A stretch of 64,000 bases of DNA, taken from Anaerolineales bacterium (lineage in GTDB: Bacteria; Chloroflexota; Anaerolineae; Anaerolineales; UBA4823). A program made the translations under genes and the position numbers. The notes beneath the pieces are model-generated. The model was not told the DNA's origin, searched no databases, and saw only the letters and a list, made by a program, of their open reading frames with translations. Every line of letters starts with the position of its first letter. Position 1 is the stretch's first letter. Below, one piece after another: positions 42,663-51,234 of the stretch. The stretch covers positions 1 through 64,000 of the forward strand of contig JAFGJM010000026.1 of the NCBI GenBank assembly GCA_016929095.1, given 5' to 3'.

Positions 42663-43697
42663 TTAAATTTTTATTTCCATATATTGGTCAAACAAGCTCC
42701 GTAAAAAATCCATTTGTAAGTATTGGTTAATTTTTTGGAATGTATCTTCATTCTTTAAGATATGTTGGTTGCTTTGGTAAGTGACCCAAGCCATGGTTGA
42801 CCAGGAAATGCCTCTCAGGCGGTTGAAGGGATCGCGCAGACGGACACGCTCTTCAATCGTATCCCGCAGATGAGCATCGGGAATTGAAGATTTATACATG
42901 TCAATGAACCGCTGGTAATCCACATTACTCATGCGGTAATCGGTTTTCCATAAAGTTGTCGTGGGGGCACAGAAATGGGATAAATCTTGCGAGGGGTCAC
43001 CCCACAATGGTTTTTCCCAATCCACCAGGTGTAATGTTCCCTTTGCCCGGTTGACGATGAAATTACCGGAATTGACTTCAGTATTGATGATGCAATTCCA
43101 GGGATCAGCCAGAAAGTACGCTTCTTTCAAGCGCGCCGTGTCTGCCCAATCTAAGACTTCTTTTAGGTAGGTGTATATACTTGGATCGGCTAATTCCGAT
43201 GTGAGATAAACCTTTAACAGGCGGCTGCATTCTTCGAAAGTCATGCTTAATGGCTGAGTTTCGATGATGAGGTGGTTCCTTTCAACCGGCCAGCTATGGA
43301 TACGGGCAAACAACCGGGCAGCTACATCGAGGTCGCAGTGATAATCCAACGCTTCGCCAGGCAGGTACTCCATCAGCAGCACGCCATAAGGCAAGTTCTG
43401 CCGGGCGTCATCGACAAAATATGGTTTAGGGGTGACGCCTGAATTTTCCAGCAGGCGCAGGGTTTGATATTCATAAAGAATTTGATCCGGGCGGTCAATT
43501 TGAGTGCCAATATTTACGCGCAAAACGTAATCATACCCCGCCTGGCTGATATGGTAATTCATGTTATATTCCCCCTGCGCCAAACCGCTGACTATAAATG
43601 GATATCCTTTACGCCATCCGGGAACTACCGAAAGATCTATAACGGCAAGGTAATTTTTAACCCGGGGCAATAACTCTTGTAAATTCATACCTTTCAA
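42663..43697 (-). CDS. Aminoglycoside-phosphotransferase-fold small-molecule kinase
   Basis: This is a kinase-like protein related to choline, thiamine and aminoglycoside kinases. An N-lobe with LRVNIGTQIDRPDQILYEYQ, VTPKPYF and VLLMEYLPGE precedes the C-lobe. In place of the usual H-x-D-x4-N catalytic loop stands NTEVNSGNF, so catalytic Asp appears as Glu while the metal-binding Asn is kept. LHLVDWEKPLWGDPSQDLSH supplies the DxD-like metal site. Whether it is active is open. Its start overlaps the DUF364 stop by four bases. It sits near a nucleoside hydrolase and a thiamine-type importer, so a salvage kinase is plausible. Confidence 0.85.
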   Translation of the reverse strand: MKGMNLQELLPRVKNYLAVIDLSVVPGWRKGYPFIVSGLAQGEYNMNYHISQAGYDYVLRVNIGTQIDRPDQILYEYQTLRLLENSGVTPKPYFVDDARQNLPYGVLLMEYLPGEALDYHCDLDVAARLFARIHSWPVERNHLIIETQPLSMTFEECSRLLKVYLTSELADPSIYTYLKEVLDWADTARLKEAYFLADPWNCIINTEVNSGNFIVNRAKGTLHLVDWEKPLWGDPSQDLSHFCAPTTTLWKTDYRMSNVDYQRFIDMYKSSIPDAHLRDTIEERVRLRDPFNRLRGISWSTMAWVTYQSNQHILKNEDTFQKINQYLQMDFLRSLFDQYMEIKI

Positions 43698-44437
43698 GGC
43701 CGGGTCATTGTGACCAGGCGAACCCCTTGATGTTGAATTTGATGAAATCGATCCCCTGCGGCAACGCTGTCCATCACCGGGTTGATTTTTTCCACGACGC
43801 TACCACAAATCATCTGGATGCCATGATTGAATAAAATGGGGCTGAGGGGTGTGCTGGGGCCTAAAATAATGATATATGCTTGAGGGGCGCAAAGCTCTAA
43901 TAAATATTGCATGGTGCCATTGATAAATGCCATGCTGGTGATGGCGACCACATCCATGTGGGGAATAATACGCGGCGATTCATTGGCATGTAAATCGCCT
44001 TCCTGCGGGCGGAGTTCTAACACGTTCAATTCTCCCACTCGGGCTCTCACGTCGGGGATAAATGGGAAATGCCCGATCAGGGCAACCCGCTTCCCTTTTC
44101 CCTGGCGGGCAAGCATCTCGCCGGCATTGATATCCACCCAGGTTTCCGGTTGGGGGCGGATCAATGCGTTCAGGCATGCCAACCCAGCGCTGGCCAAAGG
44201 TGTACCATGCCGGGGTGCCTGGTGAGCCAGCGCTCTGGCAGATTTTTGCTTCTTCAACTTTTGCAGCTCATCTTGATATTCCCCCAGCTTTTCATAACTT
44301 TCATGCGGAACAGATGCCAGCCCACATCGTTGTTGGCCATCGACCGTAACCAGCACCGCACTCCAATGCTCACCGATGCGAATATCTTCTATGACACCTT
44401 CCGGCAAGCCTGCTTCTATTTCTTCAATGATTTTCAT
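43694..44437 (-). CDS. DUF364/DUF4213 protein (Rossmann-like, putative metal chelation)
   Basis: The N-terminal 90 residues match a DUF4213-like enolase-N-type fold (EDIRIGEHWSAVLVTVDGQQ). The C-terminal DUF364 part has KGKRVALIGHFPFIPDVRAR, VAITSMAFINGTMQYLLELC and the hallmark LGPSTPLSPILFNHGI. The fold is sometimes linked to metal or cofactor handling; no enzyme activity is established. It is the first gene of the minus-strand cluster, which continues into the kinase with a four-base overlap. Confidence 0.85.
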   Translation of the reverse strand: MKIIEEIEAGLPEGVIEDIRIGEHWSAVLVTVDGQQRCGLASVPHESYEKLGEYQDELQKLKKQKSARALAHQAPRHGTPLASAGLACLNALIRPQPETWVDINAGEMLARQGKGKRVALIGHFPFIPDVRARVGELNVLELRPQEGDLHANESPRIIPHMDVVAITSMAFINGTMQYLLELCAPQAYIIILGPSTPLSPILFNHGIQMICGSVVEKINPVMDSVAAGDRFHQIQHQGVRLVTMTRP

Positions 44438-44898
44438 GGGATTTTTTCCTAATTTATACTGAATTTGTTTGAGAAATCAATGAATGCTTTCCATGGACGC
44501 GTGAAAAATTGAATACCCCTCGACCGATGCATTTATTTCTCAATCTGTATGTTAAGTTAGTGGTTTTATTATATTAGAATGATGTACATTCTGTAATATA
44601 CTAATGGGTTATTTTTAGGGGTGATTTTATCCGATACTCCTTAACGCTGATGTTCTTTATTCTTTACCAAACATATTGAGTTTAACATAAATTGCCACGG
44701 GCTGTTGTAGTCTCGGACACAATATGAATAGAGGGACTCCTTTTATTTCCCAATGCGAATATCAACAAAAACTTACTATCTTCGATAGTTTGTTAGCAAG
44801 ACTTCCCTTATCGTAATGACTTCAGTCGTTATTTTTGGAGAAAACAACTGAAGTCATTGTGATGATTTCGTTGTATACGATAATATCGCGGAGGTTAT
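44438..44898. other. Intergenic region with a large inverted repeat
   Basis: About 460 AT-rich bases lie upstream of the DUF364 gene and beyond the rhodanese stop. The promoter for the salvage cluster should be near 44450-44600. The only structured element I see is the inverted repeat at 44815-44858. No gene is convincing. Confidence 0.45.
44815..44858. repeat. Inverted repeat with half-palindromic arms (REP-like)
   Basis: AATGACTTCAGT (44815-44826) and ACTGAAGTCATT (44847-44858) are exact reverse complements around a 20-base spacer. Each arm is itself nearly palindromic (AATGACTTCAGTCGTT). It ends 40 bases beyond the rhodanese stop and could act as a terminator. Structure and lack of coding suggest a mobile hairpin. 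Confidence 0.65.
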
Positions 44899-45378
44899 CT
44901 AAGGTGTGCTGCTTATAAGTGGGTATCCTGCCGAGTTCCAGGCTTGCAGTCCTCCACTGATGCATGAAGTGCGCGAAAAACCAGCCTGACGCAAGATATT
45001 CACTCCCTCTTTGCTGCGCGTTTCCAAAAGGCAAACCACCAGGATGTCACGGTCCTGAGGCAATTCGTCCAGATGGTTTGACAATTCATCTAAGGGGATG
45101 GATGTGCTTCCCTCGATGTGGGCTTGTGCCCATTCTTCTTGAGTTCGCACATCCAGGACAAATGCACCTTCAAGAAATTTTTGGTAAGCCGCAGAGGCTG
45201 AAATTTCGATGGGGGCGGTGGATTTTGGCTTAATCAGGAAAGCGACAACCAGAATAGCCAGGGCGGCTAAACCCAGGCCCATCAGTAGCCGATTTCTTTT
45301 TTGCTGAGTGGCTCTTTGAGTGCGCATTGCCGAACGTTTGGAAGATGGTGGTTGGGAAGTTTTATGTTTTTTTGACAT
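44899..45378 (-). CDS. Membrane-anchored rhodanese-like protein
   Basis: A basic cytoplasmic N-terminus (KKHKTSQPPSSKRSAMR) precedes one transmembrane helix (LLMGLGLAALAILVVAFLI, about 31-49). A single rhodanese domain then faces outward. It includes AFVLDVRTQEEWAQAHIEGS and the active-site loop ILVVCLLETRSKEG, with Cys as the sulfur-carrier residue and an Arg at the end. SGGLQAWNSAGYPL is the usual C-terminus. It may handle sulfane sulfur or be a structural rhodanese. It is a lone gene between repeat-rich spacers. Confidence 0.85.
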   Translation of the reverse strand: MSKKHKTSQPPSSKRSAMRTQRATQQKRNRLLMGLGLAALAILVVAFLIKPKSTAPIEISASAAYQKFLEGAFVLDVRTQEEWAQAHIEGSTSIPLDELSNHLDELPQDRDILVVCLLETRSKEGVNILRQAGFSRTSCISGGLQAWNSAGYPLISSTP

Positions 45379-45663
45379 GGTAAGTTGATTTTCTATTCAA
45401 TCTTGAGGGTAATTTTATAGCAATCTGGATGATGATCTGTGATTGGTCAGGCTGCTTCTCAAATATGATTTAATACTCCCTTTCCGAAGATATGTCAATA
45501 AAAATTATACGTGATGTTTGGGATTTTTGGGTAAGAGAATTGCAGCGAAATATAAAAGAAAGCGAGAGATGCGCCATGGCGATCAATAACCGGCGGGTTA
45601 CCAGCCAGGGAACATTGTTACGAATTTTTCCTTAAGGTGTACTCTGCACCCAGGAATCTTTTA

Positions 45664-47565
45664 CTACTTCGCTGCTTGCGGCAGGTAGATAAGATGATCG
45701 GTTGGCATGGTGATTATCGTATCGGTCAGCAGCGACGGGTCGGTGGTGAGTGTGATCGTGTATCTGGTGTAATTTGTCAGATCGGTGAGGGTATAGGTGC
45801 GTGTGGGCTGTGGGAGTCCGGTGATGGGCGAAGGCGGAGCTTCCGTCGAATCGTCGTAGGCAATCGTCCAGGTTGTGGCGTCGGGCACAGTAATATAGGT
45901 GGTCCAATATAAATATACAGTTCGATCGCCAGGTACAGCGCTCAACTCGAGTTGTGTATCAAACTCGTATGCCCCAAAATCGGGGGCTGTTCCCTCGTAA
46001 GACAGGCTAATTCCCTGGTTTTGTGTCCAGGAAAGAACTCTGTCAACCGTGATCAGGTTGGATTCATAGTTGACGTTTGTGATGCGCGCCGATTGTCCGC
46101 CGGAGAGTTGAATCTCATCCCCCTGCACATGGGGGATGCCCCATCCATCGATGAAATATCGGGCATCTTCTACCTGGAACTGCGTACCCGAACCGCTGCT
46201 GCTGGTGATCCTGGTTGTAACCGGACCCGCATCGATACAGGGACTGCCGGCGCGCAGGTGCAAATCGGGCAGATTAGGGTTATCAGGATCGGTCGAAGTT
46301 GGGTTGGTAAATTTCGGGTCTGTACCAGATGGATCCCAGTTGTCTATCACTATTTGGGGATCTACCTTGCCTTCGTAAGTGACTGTGTTTATTTTATTAT
46401 CGAAGAAGAGATTGCCCTTGACGATATTCCCGACAGGGCTTTGGTGACTCCAATTGGCAAAATATATTCCCCCCTGGAAGCCGGGATCAGGCTCAGCCAT
46501 GTAGTGACCGTTATGATAAAACGTATTGCGGTAGATACGGTTATAGTCGGCGTGGTCCTGCCCGGCGGCGCTGGAGACGACCTGCAGCCCGCCGCTGGCG
46601 CTTTGATAGAACAAGTTGAAACGGAGAAGATTATAGGGGGTTCGCAGCGCCAGCCCAGAGCCGCCGTTATAGCCAAAGCGGTTGCCCTCGTATAAATTGT
46701 ACCCTCCCACTGGTCCCTCAGTGATCGAGCCGCGATACCCTTCGTAATCCCAATTGGCGGGATTGGTTTCATTATGAAAGTAATTATTCCGGATCACATT
46801 ATATTTGCTGTAAACGCCAAGCGTGTGGTGACCGCCATAGGCAAATATGTTGTCTTCGATGAGATTGTAGTAACTCTCGTCAACTGGGTCTTCCGTCCAA
46901 CTGCCAATATCCAGTAAGCCGCCTCTATGTTCCGCATAACTGCCATACACCCAGCGGTAAAACGTGCAATGGTGGACCCAGTTGTAGGTGGAGTTTTCGC
47001 TGGCTGGGGTGCTATCGTTGTAATCGTCCGCAATGAGTGCGCCCACCCAGTCTCCGGATTCGGGACTGCGGGTATCGAAATGGCAATAGCTGATCGTATT
47101 ATAGTGACCGCCATAGATACGCATGAACCGTCTGAGGTTGTAAAAATTGATGCCATTCACCGTGATATATGACTTTTTATAGATATAAATCCCGTAAGAC
47201 GAATCGCGAATGGTCACGTTCTCCTGGTTGTAACGCGTGTAGATGATGCGCACGCTGTCCGAAGAGCCCGAATTACTTGGGCGGATCTGCTGATCGGTGT
47301 AAGTGCCACCCCGGAGATAAATCGTGTCCCCAGCTACGGCATTTGTATTGGCTGTGCTTAAGGAACATGCATTGGTGCCACTTAATGGCAGTATGCTTTT
47401 ACAGCTTGTCCATGCTGCCTGCCCATCCGGGCTGACCCAGTAGGTGGTATCCGAGTCGCTTAAACCCTCAAGCGAGGCGGATGCATTGGCAAGAAGAGGG
47501 TGCGGTATTATGGCAATCTGCAGCAAAAAGGTGAAGATTATCACAAAAATCGTGTTCTTTTTCAT
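45664..47565 (-). CDS. Secreted right-handed beta-helix protein
   Basis: This is a predicted extracellular polysaccharide-binding or lyase-like protein of 633 residues. A signal peptide (residues 1-27) precedes DTTYWVSPDGQAAW. A typical beta-helix opening follows: AGDTIYLRGGTYTDQQIRPS. Repeated turns (ISYCHFDTR, IEDNIFAYGGHHTLG, IRNNYFHNE) cover about 70-430. A tail with a fibronectin-like strand pattern (TWTIAYDDSTEAPPSP) ends in IYLPQAAK. The tail matches that of the 47587 protein, showing that the two genes are paralogous over their C-termini. They are 21 bases apart and probably co-transcribed. Confidence 0.83.
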   Translation of the reverse strand: MKKNTIFVIIFTFLLQIAIIPHPLLANASASLEGLSDSDTTYWVSPDGQAAWTSCKSILPLSGTNACSLSTANTNAVAGDTIYLRGGTYTDQQIRPSNSGSSDSVRIIYTRYNQENVTIRDSSYGIYIYKKSYITVNGINFYNLRRFMRIYGGHYNTISYCHFDTRSPESGDWVGALIADDYNDSTPASENSTYNWVHHCTFYRWVYGSYAEHRGGLLDIGSWTEDPVDESYYNLIEDNIFAYGGHHTLGVYSKYNVIRNNYFHNETNPANWDYEGYRGSITEGPVGGYNLYEGNRFGYNGGSGLALRTPYNLLRFNLFYQSASGGLQVVSSAAGQDHADYNRIYRNTFYHNGHYMAEPDPGFQGGIYFANWSHQSPVGNIVKGNLFFDNKINTVTYEGKVDPQIVIDNWDPSGTDPKFTNPTSTDPDNPNLPDLHLRAGSPCIDAGPVTTRITSSSGSGTQFQVEDARYFIDGWGIPHVQGDEIQLSGGQSARITNVNYESNLITVDRVLSWTQNQGISLSYEGTAPDFGAYEFDTQLELSAVPGDRTVYLYWTTYITVPDATTWTIAYDDSTEAPPSPITGLPQPTRTYTLTDLTNYTRYTITLTTDPSLLTDTIITMPTDHLIYLPQAAK

Positions 47566-47586
47566 TTCATGCCTCCTGGCAACCGA

Positions 47587-50500
47587 TCAGGGGGTGGGTG
47601 GTTGGAATGCCAACGGCATGTAGTATATGTAGTCTGTTGGCATCACGCGCACCGTATCCGTCAGAGTCGGAGCGCCGTCTGCTATCGCCTGTAACGTAAC
47701 GGTGTACCACTCATAGTTCGTCAGACCGGTGAGAATAAAAGTACGGGCGGGTTCAGGGATTTCGGTGATGGGAGAAGCCTGATCGCCGGGTGTGCCCTGG
47801 TAATCGATGGTCCAGGTGGTGGTTGCGGGCAGGGCAACGTTGATGGTCCAGGTGAGGATGATCGCTTTATCTGCCGGAAGCCCTACCAGTTCCACTTCAG
47901 GCATCGCTTCATACGGACCGATATCCCACCCAGCGATCTGCGGACGGACGAGGAATTCTTTATCGTAATTGAAACCCGAGAGTGGGATACCCTGGTCAAT
48001 GGCGGGCGAAAAAGTACGCAGGTGATAATCCCCCGCTGAGGGATTCCGAAAACGCGGGTCAATCCCGAACAGGCTGTGCTGATCGTATTCGGGTTGTTTG
48101 GATGGCCAGGAGAAATCGGGATAATGAAGGTTGTAATCCCACACCGATCCGATCTTGGAGGCGTTGTCATTGATCTGCGAACCGCTGCCGTTGTTATAAA
48201 AAATATTGTTATAGACGGTCAAATAGGGGTTATTGCTCAAACCAAAGCCGCCGTAATGGCTATCGGCGATAATGTTGTTCACAAAGGTGAAATGATCGGC
48301 TCTGCCGCCCTGGATGGCGAACGCCCTGGCATGGCGGAAGATATTATTGCGGAAGGTAATGTGATGGATCTCATTGCCGGTGCCGTTCACCTCGCTCGAA
48401 TCTTCGATCATCAACATTTGACCAAAATCATCGCAGGTGTTGCCTTCGATCAAAATGTCATGAGCGAACTGGCTGTCGGGATACACGGAGAAACTCTGAA
48501 AACAATCGATATGAGGGTCGCCGTATTGCTCCTCATCCAGATAATCGTGCATGAAGTTATTGCGGATGGCATGCCCGCTGCCGAAGAAGCGCATGGCATC
48601 CGAATCGCCGCCCACGTGAGCGCCGGTATCCGTGTTGGCATCCAGCCCATGCGAGAGATTGTTGCCCTCCACCAGCCAGTCCTGCCCTACAATACCGATG
48701 CCGGTACCCTGCACCCGGTAGAGAATATTATCCTTGATCACCGCCTCAATATTATCGTGCCCTTCGCCGCGAATACCAATGTAATCATAGCCGTCAAATT
48801 TGGGGTTGAGATCGTGCAGGAAATTACCCACGATTTGCACCTGCCCGGTATTTGCCAGACGAATACCGCCGCGAGCGTTTGAACCTCCCTCTTGATAAAT
48901 GGCTGTGATCTCGAAATTCTCGATACGCACATAGCCGACCGGGGTTGTGCCGGGATAAGCCGGATGCAGGTCGAAACCTTTGGTAACAGCGTTGACCGCC
49001 GGATTGCCCGGGGTTTGCACCGGATGCGCCGGGTCGAAGCGGGCATTCCAATTCACCAGACTGGTATTGGGGACAGTAGTCCCCTTGAAGGTGATATATT
49101 GCCCTGCAGCACCGCCGTGCTCGATTACGGTACGGCCGTAATTTCCCGGCTCGACGAAAATGGTGTCGCCGGGTTGGGCTATATCCGCGGCGTGCTGGAT
49201 GGTGAGCCAGGGCAATGCCTGTGTGCCGGGATTGAGGTCGCTGGTTTGGGGATGGTTTGCATCCACGTAATAAAATGAACCAAGCGCCGCCGTGGTGAAA
49301 TCACTCTCGTCGGAGACGGTTTCGTTGTCGCCGATATCGATCGAACGCGCCCGGAATTGATATAGGGTCGAGGCGTCGAGACCGCGCAGCAACACCGAAT
49401 GGGCAGCCACCAGGGTTGTGTCCAGCACCGTGAATTGACTATCTCCTGTTATTGAGCCAAATGCCACCTGCGAGGTGGTCGGTTCGTCGGTCGTCCAGGT
49501 CACCTCGGCGGTGTAAGGGGTAATATTGTTCACCTGTACGTTTGAGATCACCGGCGGGGTGACATCCGCTGAGTCGATGGAAAAACTGATCAGAAAATCA
49601 TCGTTATTGGTGTTTGTGGCAGTATCCTGGCATTTGACGGCAAAGGTGTAACTCTGTTCATCGTGCAGTCCGCTGATGAGCTGGGTGTGGGTGATGCCGC
49701 CAGTGTTCTCGAAGGTATTGGGCATGGCATTATACGCCACCCCTTCGCCGGTCGCATAACGGCAGATGGCATTCTCAGCAGTATCCAGCGCCAATGTGAC
49801 CTGGGTGGTATCGGAGGGCAATTCGCCAGAAGGCGCACCATTGAAACGGATGGGCGGCACGCTGTCTGTTCCGCTGGCAGCTTCATCGGCGCCGATGTCC
49901 CAGCCGCCTGAGCGCGCCACTCCGTCGATATCGTCGGCAATCGGATTGACCGGATCGTGAGATAGATCCAATCCATAATTGCGCGCCCCCCCGTCGCTGG
50001 CAGCCAGGTGATAATTGCCTGCCGAGGGATTGACAAAAGAAAAAGTCTGATTCAAACGAGAATGGAAGCCGGGCGCTGAATCGTCCGATGAGGCGTTGAA
50101 ATCAGAACCGGGGTAATAGCTGCCGTAGAAATCCTCCCCCGGTGCATCGGTCAGGTTGTTCTTCGCCACCACCACCCCGCCCGAACGGATGGCGAAGCCG
50201 CTGGTGATACCGGCGATGGTGTTGTTATAGAGGTAGGCTGTACCGCCGCCGGTTTGGATGCCGGCAGTGTAACCCGGTTCCCCCACCCCATAGATGACAT
50301 TATTCCAGGCGTAGAGTGTGCCGCCCAGGGAATAACTCATCAGCCCGCTGGCTGTACTCGTCCCATTGCCGTGGATCAGGTTGTGGCTGAAGTGGATTTC
50401 ACCCACCCCCTCATCGGTGTTGGGATTGAGATAAATCAGGTGGTCGCAAGTATTCCCCGAAATATCCAGCCCTTCCACACGAAAATAAGCCACGCTGCTG

Positions 50501-50916
50501 TAAATCGGTCTATCGCCGCTGGTTTGCAGCCGGTAGCCGGAGTTGGGTGTGCCCTTATGGCGGGCTTCGGGTGTGGTGTATATAAGGATGTAATGAGAGG
50601 CATCGGTCGTCCATCCCCCCAGGGCAAGCGGAGTGGTATCCGCTTGAGTCCAGGTACCCTCGATGCGGGCGACCGCCGTCAGACCGGCGGACACCAAATC
50701 ACCCTGCGGAGCAGCGCCGAAATCGATCCCGCCGAAATGGGCTTCCCAGGCTGCTAATGAGGTATAACATGGTTCTGGTCCCGCATAGCTGATGCAACTC
50801 TGGCGGATGACGGCTGTCACTTCGGTTGTGCTGGAAGGGGATTGACACCTGGCGCTCCCCGTCTTCAAACCCAAAATCAAGCACGCAACCAGGAAAATAT
50901 TGGTCAACTTGTGCAT
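47587..50916 (-). CDS. Large secreted protein with two beta-helix regions and a fibronectin-III-like domain
   Basis: At 1109 residues this is the largest product in the window. A signal peptide (MHKLTNIFLVACLILG) is followed by a first beta-helix part (ISGNTCDHLIYLNPNTDEGV and VYGVGEPGYT turns). Next comes a module with SGLHDEQSYTFAVKCQD and a fibronectin-III-like domain (PPVISNVQVNNITPYTAEVT). The second beta-helix starts SFYYVDANHPQTSDLNPGTQ, PGDTIFVEPGNYGRTVI, a pectate-lyase-like PL9/DUF1565 opening. The C-terminal sandwich ends in IYYMPLAFQ. A calcium or catalytic Asp set cannot be confirmed by eye. Enzyme or adhesin remains open. Confidence 0.83.
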   Translation of the reverse strand: MHKLTNIFLVACLILGLKTGSARCQSPSSTTEVTAVIRQSCISYAGPEPCYTSLAAWEAHFGGIDFGAAPQGDLVSAGLTAVARIEGTWTQADTTPLALGGWTTDASHYILIYTTPEARHKGTPNSGYRLQTSGDRPIYSSVAYFRVEGLDISGNTCDHLIYLNPNTDEGVGEIHFSHNLIHGNGTSTASGLMSYSLGGTLYAWNNVIYGVGEPGYTAGIQTGGGTAYLYNNTIAGITSGFAIRSGGVVVAKNNLTDAPGEDFYGSYYPGSDFNASSDDSAPGFHSRLNQTFSFVNPSAGNYHLAASDGGARNYGLDLSHDPVNPIADDIDGVARSGGWDIGADEAASGTDSVPPIRFNGAPSGELPSDTTQVTLALDTAENAICRYATGEGVAYNAMPNTFENTGGITHTQLISGLHDEQSYTFAVKCQDTATNTNNDDFLISFSIDSADVTPPVISNVQVNNITPYTAEVTWTTDEPTTSQVAFGSITGDSQFTVLDTTLVAAHSVLLRGLDASTLYQFRARSIDIGDNETVSDESDFTTAALGSFYYVDANHPQTSDLNPGTQALPWLTIQHAADIAQPGDTIFVEPGNYGRTVIEHGGAAGQYITFKGTTVPNTSLVNWNARFDPAHPVQTPGNPAVNAVTKGFDLHPAYPGTTPVGYVRIENFEITAIYQEGGSNARGGIRLANTGQVQIVGNFLHDLNPKFDGYDYIGIRGEGHDNIEAVIKDNILYRVQGTGIGIVGQDWLVEGNNLSHGLDANTDTGAHVGGDSDAMRFFGSGHAIRNNFMHDYLDEEQYGDPHIDCFQSFSVYPDSQFAHDILIEGNTCDDFGQMLMIEDSSEVNGTGNEIHHITFRNNIFRHARAFAIQGGRADHFTFVNNIIADSHYGGFGLSNNPYLTVYNNIFYNNGSGSQINDNASKIGSVWDYNLHYPDFSWPSKQPEYDQHSLFGIDPRFRNPSAGDYHLRTFSPAIDQGIPLSGFNYDKEFLVRPQIAGWDIGPYEAMPEVELVGLPADKAIILTWTINVALPATTTWTIDYQGTPGDQASPITEIPEPARTFILTGLTNYEWYTVTLQAIADGAPTLTDTVRVMPTDYIYYMPLAFQPPTP

Positions 50917-51234
50917 GTCAACCTCCTTGCCATATACCTATCTCCCCAAAAGAATCCATGATCTATGACCCAGTCTAACGGCAATACCCTTCTATGGATT
51001 TGGATATTATAATGAGCAGAAGTATTTTTGGTGGTTAAGAACAGGATAAGGGATATAACTGTATTGTATTTATTTTGAGATCAAAGCACAACTTTATCGT
51101 CGTAGGTTGCGTCGTAACATGATGGTTGGGATGCGTCGCGATGCATCCCAATAGATAAACGCATCTCAACTATTACGCAATCATATAATCACGAATTTCA
51201 ATAATAAATATCATTGATTACTTTATAGATCAAA
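50917..51234. other. Intergenic region with palindrome, before a REP-type transposase
   Basis: This region runs from the large secreted protein (minus) to the transposase (plus), so it holds both promoters. The palindrome at 51126-51151 and an AT-rich stretch are the only structures noticed. No gene is seen. Confidence 0.45.
51126..51151. repeat. REP-like palindrome with TCGCGA core upstream of the second transposase
   Basis: Arms TTGGGATGC and GCATCCCAA flank a TCGCGA core, giving a 26-base near-perfect palindrome. The GGGATGCGTCGCGA half is identical to that in the element inside the transposase gene at 51517. It lies 84 bases before the transposase start. Confidence 0.75.

Noticed and set aside
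44822-45034. 70-residue minus-strand ORF overlapping the rhodanese gene
   Set aside because: It is out of frame with the rhodanese 3' end and covers the inverted repeat.
45952-46695. 247-residue plus-strand ORF
   Set aside because: Antisense shadow of the 633-residue beta-helix protein; low-complexity product with no start context.
48076-48882. 268-residue plus-strand ORF
   Set aside because: It lies wholly antisense to the 1109-residue beta-helix gene, whose signal peptide, domains and tail are coherent. The plus-strand product has no recognisable domain.
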